Assembly (NCBI GenBank): GCA_946479995.1
Contig: CAMLIU010000034.1
Span: forward strand, 1-9,970
From: an uncultured Gemmatimonadota bacterium
Lineage (GTDB): Bacteria > Gemmatimonadota > Gemmatimonadetes > Gemmatimonadales > Gemmatimonadaceae
Direction of reading: 5' to 3'
Length of the DNA stretch: 9,970 bases
The position numbers and the translations under genes were made by a program. Within the stretch, counting starts at the first letter, position 1, and each line of letters begins with the position of its first letter. Below, piece after piece: positions 6,720 through 9,970 of this stretch. The notes under the pieces were generated by a model. That model saw only the letters and a program-made list of their open reading frames with translations. It searched no databases and was not told the origin of the DNA.

Positions 6720-7653
6720 CCACCATCTCCCTCGCATTCGTCGCCCCGTAGTTCCCGTAGCAGTTGTTGAAGAACACGATCGTGCGCGTCGCCTCGGTGG
6801 CCGCGGACTCCACGAGGGGGGCGATCTTCGCCAGCTCGTCGCGCGAGTAGAGGTAGCGGTAGCGTTCCACCGTCGGGACCTTGGCGGCTTCCCAGGTCGC
6901 GGCGCGGCGGCCGTGGAGGCGCACCATCGCCAGCGCCGGCGTGGTCACCGCGGGCACGAAGGGCACGCTGCTGTCGAGCCCCTGCGGACCGTCCACCATC
7001 ACGTGGGTGAGGCCGAGGTCGCGCAGCATGTCGAGTGTCCACCCGGTGGAGGTGGGCGAGTTGAACCAGAGGTGGTTGCGGAGCTCCACCGTGGCGGGAA
7101 TGCCGGCGAGTCGCGCCGCCGATTCGGCGAGCAGGTCCTTGTTGGCCGGAGTGGGGAGGAACCACCGCGGATACTGGAGGAGAATCCCGCCGAGCTTTCC
7201 TTCCCTGCGAAGCGGCTCGAGCGCGTCGATGAAGTGCGTCCACACCGCATCGTACAGCTCGAGTGGCAGATCCTTGTCGTAGATGCGCTTCTTCTCCGCC
7301 ACCGCCGGTGGCAGCTCATCGATCAGCGCCTCGGGGAGCCGGGCGACTTCCGTGGGCTGCCCGGTCATGAGCGCATGCGCCTTCACGTGGAAGGTGAAGC
7401 CGGACGGCGTGCGCTCGGCCCAGAGCGCGGCAGTGGCGCGCTCGGGGAGCGAGTAGTAGCTGGAATCGACCTCCACCACCGGGAACTGTTCGGCGTAGAA
7501 CCTGAGGCGGTCGGCGGCGGTGGAAACGCCACGTGGGTAGAACACGTTGCCGCGCACCATCGTCGGGTCGGTCCACGAGGCGGTACCGACCCGGATCTCG
7601 TGACCCGTGCCGATGTGCAGCGGCGCTCCGATGCGGTCCGGCGGCGTGGCCAT
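6706..7653 (-). CDS. DUF72 family protein (YecE-like TIM barrel)
   Basis: The 315-residue product carries the hallmarks of DUF72: strand one IRVGTASWTDP (residues 20-30), FYPRG at 38-42, then RLRFYAEQFPVVEVDSSYYSLP (about 49-70), and near the end FFNNCYGNYGATNA (294-307), the family's conserved Asn-rich strand. The family has a TIM-barrel fold but no proven biochemical role; YecE of E. coli is the usual name. No signal peptide is present. I chose the ATG at 7653 because conserved sequence begins soon after it. The frame stays open to a GTG at 7875 and also has a GTG at 7752, but those upstream codons cross a hairpin and have no family-like content. Upstream AGGCGG is a weak Shine-Dalgarno. 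The gene is convergent with the permease and ends with TAG inside it. It lies on the same strand as the 61-residue gene, about 220 bases downstream. Confidence 0.85.
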   Translation of the reverse strand: MATPPDRIGAPLHIGTGHEIRVGTASWTDPTMVRGNVFYPRGVSTAADRLRFYAEQFPVVEVDSSYYSLPERATAALWAERTPSGFTFHVKAHALMTGQPTEVARLPEALIDELPPAVAEKKRIYDKDLPLELYDAVWTHFIDALEPLRREGKLGGILLQYPRWFLPTPANKDLLAESAARLAGIPATVELRNHLWFNSPTSTGWTLDMLRDLGLTHVMVDGPQGLDSSVPFVPAVTTPALAMVRLHGRRAATWEAAKVPTVERYRYLYSRDELAKIAPLVESAATEATRTIVFFNNCYGNYGATNAREMVAMIG

Positions 7654-7822
7654 GACCGCCTGTTCGGCGCGGAGGGCGGCGTCGGCAAAACCCGGATCGT
7701 GAGCGGGGCTGAGATCCGGAGCGGGGAGCGGCTGGCTGGCGCGAGCGGGCACGGTCGTGGGCGGGCGGTGGACGAAAGTATGTCTCCCTGTGTGGGACGC
7801 AAACAGCTCGCCGGGGAGCGAA

Positions 7823-7855
7823 ACGGGGGTGGTCGGCTCTGCCGACCACCCCCGT
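7823..7855 (-). terminator. Perfect 15-bp hairpin with 3-base loop, probable terminator or attenuator
   Basis: Bases 7823-7837 and 7841-7855 are exact reverse complements around the loop TCT, with a GC-rich core. It starts 20 bases beyond the stop of the 61-residue gene on the - strand. On that strand the stem is followed by only a short TTT, so intrinsic termination is plausible but the U-tract is poor. It could also be an mRNA-stabilising stem for the small gene or an attenuator before DUF72. On the + strand no T-run follows. Confidence 0.55.
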
Positions 7856-7875
7856 CGCCCTGCTGACCCGACCAC

Positions 7876-8061
7876 CTACTTCTGGTGCCCCTCCCCCTCC
7901 CGGTCCTCCTCCCGCCGCCGCTCGTCGCGCTTCTGCTGCTCGGCGGCGAAGCGCTCCTTGTCGAGCTCGAGGAGGCCGGATTTCTCGCGCTGCATGTCCT
8001 TGTCGGCGCCGCCGGATTCGGGGCGGTCGCTCTGGAAGAAGTTGCTGGCCTTGCTGCCCAT
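7876..8061 (-). CDS. Hypothetical 61-residue highly charged protein
   Basis: I do not recognise this protein. It begins MGSKASNFFQSDRPESGGAD and continues as a charged helix rich in Glu, Arg, Lys, Asp and Gln, with a run ERFAAEQQKRDERRREEDRE that would form a single alpha-helix or coiled coil, ending in GHQK. It has no Cys, no signal peptide and no membrane segment. Evidence that it is real: a GGAG Shine-Dalgarno (8068-8071 on the - strand) sits six bases before the ATG at 8061, nearly every codon ends in G or C on this strand, and a strong hairpin follows the stop. An upstream in-frame GTG at 8142 would add 27 residues but has less support. It lies head-to-head with the plug-protein gene (144-base gap) and upstream of DUF72. 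Nucleic-acid or protein binding is possible but unproven. Confidence 0.68.
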   Translation of the reverse strand: MGSKASNFFQSDRPESGGADKDMQREKSGLLELDKERFAAEQQKRDERRREEDREGEGHQK

Positions 8062-8205
8062 GGTCTGCTCCGCGTCGGTGAGGCCCCTCGAAAGGGCAGG
8101 TTTCGTTCCGATGTGTCCGGAGACGGGCGTGGGGCACACCACGGTGTATCGGACCCGGGCGCAGCGCGGCGGGTAGAGATGGGGATCACATCGTATATTC
8201 CAGCC
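8062..8205. promoter_or_regulatory. Divergent intergenic promoter region with dyad ACACC-AC-GGTGT
   Basis: This 144-base gap separates the - strand small gene from the + strand plug-protein gene, so it should hold promoters for both. On the + strand TATATT (8194-8199) is the clear -10 candidate. A small dyad, ACACC (8136-8140) and GGTGT (8143-8147), is placed where a regulator could act on either direction. I see no convincing promoter for the - strand and no recognisable -35 element for either gene. Confidence 0.4.
8194..8199 (+). promoter_or_regulatory. -10 element TATATT for a leaderless transcript
   Basis: TATATT stands six bases before the ATG at 8206. With normal -10 to start spacing, the first transcribed base would be the A of the ATG itself. 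No Shine-Dalgarno is present before this ATG, which fits leaderless translation. An in-frame ATG at 8179 lies upstream of the element and would disturb the signal peptide. Confidence 0.5.
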
Positions 8206-9732
8206 ATGCGTCTTCCCAGTCCCCTCGCCTCTCTGCTTGGGGCGGTCCTGCTCGCGTTCCCCCTCGCCGCGCAGCAGCCCGCACCGTCACGTCCAGCCGG
8301 CAAGGGCGCACCGCCCGCCGGCGCCGCGAAGGGTGCGGCAGCGAAGAGCCACCCCGCAGCCAGTGACACGACGCCGGCGCCGGCCACCACGGCGTACCTG
8401 CAGGGCGTGGCCTACGACAGCATCCACGCCCAGGCGCTCACCCACGCGCTGATCAGCGTGGAGGGCACCACGCGACTGGGCTTCTCCGACTCGCTCGGCC
8501 GGTTCCTCCTCGACAGCATACCGCCGGGCTCGCACCGCGTGCTCGTCCAGCACCCGCTCATGGACACGCTGGGCATCAGCCTCATGACGCCACCGATGAG
8601 CTTCACGGCGAACATGGTGACGCAGACGGTGATCGCGGTGCCCTCGGGCGAATACCTCGTGAGCCTCTTCTGCCCGGCGGCGCGTCGTGCGCTCGGCCCA
8701 GGCGCACTGGTCGGACGCGTTCGCGAGCCGGACAGCGATACCGCCGCGGAGGGGGCGCGCGTTTCGTTCGTCTGGTACGATCCAGACCCGCCGGGGCTGC
8801 CCGCCAACCTTCGTGTCACGAAGAAGCCGCCCCGCGTGCGTGAAGCGACGGTGGGCGCCGATGGCACCTATCGCCTCTGCGGGCTGCCCGAGAAGTACGA
8901 GGGCAAGCTGCAGGCGCAGCGCAAGGACGGCGGCGAGACCGCCGAGGTGACCGTCACGCAGGATCTCGGGATGCTGGCGCTGCGCAGCATGAGCGTCGCG
9001 GCGAGGCCGACGCTTGCCACCGGCGACACGGGCGCGGTGCGCCAGCCGCGCGGCTCGGCGCGAGTGACCGGCATCGTGCTGAATCGCGCCGGCGCCCCCG
9101 TGGTCAACGCGCGTGTCGGCCTGATGGGCTCGAGCGCCGCGACGATGACGAAGTCGAATGGCGAGTTCGTGCTCGATTCGCTCCCCGCAGGAACGCAGGC
9201 GCTGGTAGTCCGCCAGATCGGCTACAGCCCGACGGAGGTGCCGGTGGAGCTGTCGGCGCTTCGGCCGGCGCGTGTTACGGTGAAGTTGGGCGTGCTCGTG
9301 CCGCAGCTGTCGCCGGTGGAAGTGGTCTCGCGGCGCGAGGAGGGGCTCCAGAAGGTCGGCTTCCTCGACCGGAAGCGCACGTCGGCAGGGGGCTACTTCA
9401 TCACCGGGGAAGACCTGGAGCGGCGCAAGCCGATCCGCTTCACCGACGTGCTGCGCACGACCCCGGGCCTTCGCGTCTCGGAGGTGAACGGGCAGGCGAT
9501 GATCGCCTCCACCCGCTCGGTGCAGGGGAACGGCTGCGTCACCGTGTTCGTGGACGGCGCACCCTGGCAGCAGCTCGACCCGGGCGACCTCGACACCTTC
9601 GTGCAGCCGAACGAAGTGGCGGCGATCGAGGTGTACAGCGGCACGAGCATCCCGGCACAGTTCACCACGCCCGGACGGAACTGCTCGGCAGTGGTCGTCT
9701 GGACCAAGACGCGCGTCGACTCGCGCCGATGA
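8206..9732 (+). CDS. Secreted protein with CarboxypepD_reg-like repeats and C-terminal TonB-plug-like domain
   Basis: The 508-residue protein starts with a Sec signal peptide (MRLPSPLASLLGAVLLAFPLAAQ) followed by a Pro/Ala-rich linker to about residue 60. Three beta-sandwich stretches of the carboxypeptidase regulatory-like type follow: about 64-120 (ending SLGRFLLDSIPPGSHRV), 166-240 (GADGTYRLCGLP) and 283-362 (SNGEFVLDSLPAGTQALVVR), each with the typical G-x-F/Y-x-L-x-x-L-P/PPG turn. Residues 371-508 resemble a TonB receptor plug: EDLERRKPIRFTDVLRTTPG, then VFVDG and VAAIEVYSG. There is no beta-barrel after it; the protein ends at DSRR. Cys444 and Cys493 flank the last part and could form a disulfide. 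Such barrel-less proteins are, from memory, common in Gemmatimonadota; their role is unknown, perhaps partners of outer-membrane transport. The ATG at 8206 is chosen for the signal peptide and the adjacent TATATT. The stop overlaps the lgt start. Confidence 0.85.
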   Translation: MRLPSPLASLLGAVLLAFPLAAQQPAPSRPAGKGAPPAGAAKGAAAKSHPAASDTTPAPATTAYLQGVAYDSIHAQALTHALISVEGTTRLGFSDSLGRFLLDSIPPGSHRVLVQHPLMDTLGISLMTPPMSFTANMVTQTVIAVPSGEYLVSLFCPAARRALGPGALVGRVREPDSDTAAEGARVSFVWYDPDPPGLPANLRVTKKPPRVREATVGADGTYRLCGLPEKYEGKLQAQRKDGGETAEVTVTQDLGMLALRSMSVAARPTLATGDTGAVRQPRGSARVTGIVLNRAGAPVVNARVGLMGSSAATMTKSNGEFVLDSLPAGTQALVVRQIGYSPTEVPVELSALRPARVTVKLGVLVPQLSPVEVVSRREEGLQKVGFLDRKRTSAGGYFITGEDLERRKPIRFTDVLRTTPGLRVSEVNGQAMIASTRSVQGNGCVTVFVDGAPWQQLDPGDLDTFVQPNEVAAIEVYSGTSIPAQFTTPGRNCSAVVVWTKTRVDSRR

Positions 9733-9970
9733 TGCCCCATCCCATCATTCATCATCCGTTCGAGTTCTCCCTCGGGCCGATCGTGCTGACCGGCTTCGGC
9801 ATCGCCATGATGCTGGCGTTCGGGATGGCGCACTGGGTGTCGCAGGAAGTGCTCGAGGATCGGGGAGACGATCCCGCGGTGATGAACGACGTCACCTTCG
9901 CCGCGCTCATCGGCACGATCATCGGCGGCAAGGTGTACTTCGCCATCCTGATGCACAGCGTCAGCGCGCT
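9729..9970 (+). CDS. lgt: Prolipoprotein diacylglyceryl transferase, N-terminal part (cut by window end)
   Basis: Lgt is the inner-membrane enzyme that moves a diacylglyceryl group from phosphatidylglycerol to the lipobox Cys of prolipoproteins, the first step of lipoprotein maturation. The first 80 residues are visible. They begin MMPHPIIHHPFEFSLGPIVL, matching the family start in which an HP motif and a short F-x-L-G-P-I strand precede the first membrane helix. A second hydrophobic stretch around residues 55-75, AALIGTIIGGKVYFAIL, fits the GG(R/K)xxY region of Lgt. The catalytic His and Arg regions lie beyond the window. The ATG at 9729 overlaps the preceding stop as ATGA; a second ATG at 9732 is equally possible. 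No Shine-Dalgarno is evident, so translation is probably coupled to the plug-protein gene. Confidence 0.85.
   Translation, partial: MMPHPIIHHPFEFSLGPIVLTGFGIAMMLAFGMAHWVSQEVLEDRGDDPAVMNDVTFAALIGTIIGGKVYFAILMHSVSA

Noticed and set aside
6658..7866. A 402-codon open frame on the + strand
   Set aside because: It is opposite the DUF72 gene, which has conserved motifs along its length. The + strand translation shows only His/Arg/Gly-rich sequence.
7654..7875. Extension of the DUF72 protein to a GTG at 7875
   Set aside because: The extra 74 codons run through the 15-bp hairpin and abut the stop of the upstream gene. They have no Shine-Dalgarno of note and no resemblance to the family N-terminus, so the frame is probably open by composition.
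7885..8205. N-terminal extension of the plug-protein frame on the + strand
   Set aside because: The extension overlaps the small - strand gene and would bury the signal peptide more than 100 residues inside the protein.
1..9970. CRISPR array, insertion sequence, phage or defence system
   Set aside because: No spaced direct repeats, transposase-like or integrase-like frames, terminal inverted repeats or known defence domains could be seen, and codon composition is even throughout.

Overview
This 9,970-base window is high-GC bacterial chromosome. Its third codon positions are almost all G or C, which is why many long antisense frames stay open without being genes. The gene content suits a Gram-negative bacterium with an outer membrane and resembles Gemmatimonadota: secreted proteins with carboxypeptidase-regulatory-like repeats and a TonB-plug-like end, a DUF5916 outer-membrane protein, and a plant/cyanobacterial-type IspH. 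The phylum is an inference from family content and base composition, not from a marker gene.

Layout. Bases 1-335 are the 3' end of ispH (isoprenoid synthesis). A GDSL/SGNH-like hydrolase (373-1134), a small cysteine-rich metallothionein-like protein (1221-1457), a DinB-superfamily protein (1529-2077) and a secreted laminin-G-like protein (2119-2793) follow on the + strand. Next come a large DUF5916 protein with a CBM9-like N-terminus and probable outer-membrane barrel (2837-5275) and, 10 bases later, an APC-family amino-acid permease (5286-6719). The permease runs tail-to-tail into a DUF72 gene on the - strand (6706-7653), the two stop codons overlapping. Upstream of DUF72, also on the - strand, lies a 61-residue highly charged hypothetical gene (7876-8061); a perfect 15-bp hairpin separates the two. 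From a divergent promoter region, a secreted 508-residue CarboxypepD_reg/TonB-plug protein (8206-9732) runs into lgt (9729 onward, cut by the window end) with an ATGA overlap.

How the genes work together. There is no single pathway. The recurring theme is the envelope: prolipoprotein modification (lgt), outer-membrane or periplasmic proteins (DUF5916, plug protein, laminin-G-like protein) and an inner-membrane permease. The rest are household or small accessory genes (ispH, DinB, metallothionein-like, DUF72). There are two translation-start styles: genes with a clear Shine-Dalgarno (1221, 2119, 8061) and genes with an AT-rich -10-like element almost touching the ATG (8206, possibly 2837), which suggests leaderless or near-leaderless transcripts.

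I found no mobile element, CRISPR array, tRNA or rRNA, and no convincing new multi-gene system. The points most worth a second look are the hydrolase that seems to lack its Asp/His catalytic block, the small charged gene with its hairpin, the barrel-less plug protein coupled to lgt, and the putative leaderless promoters. No stretch longer than 300 bases is without a gene.
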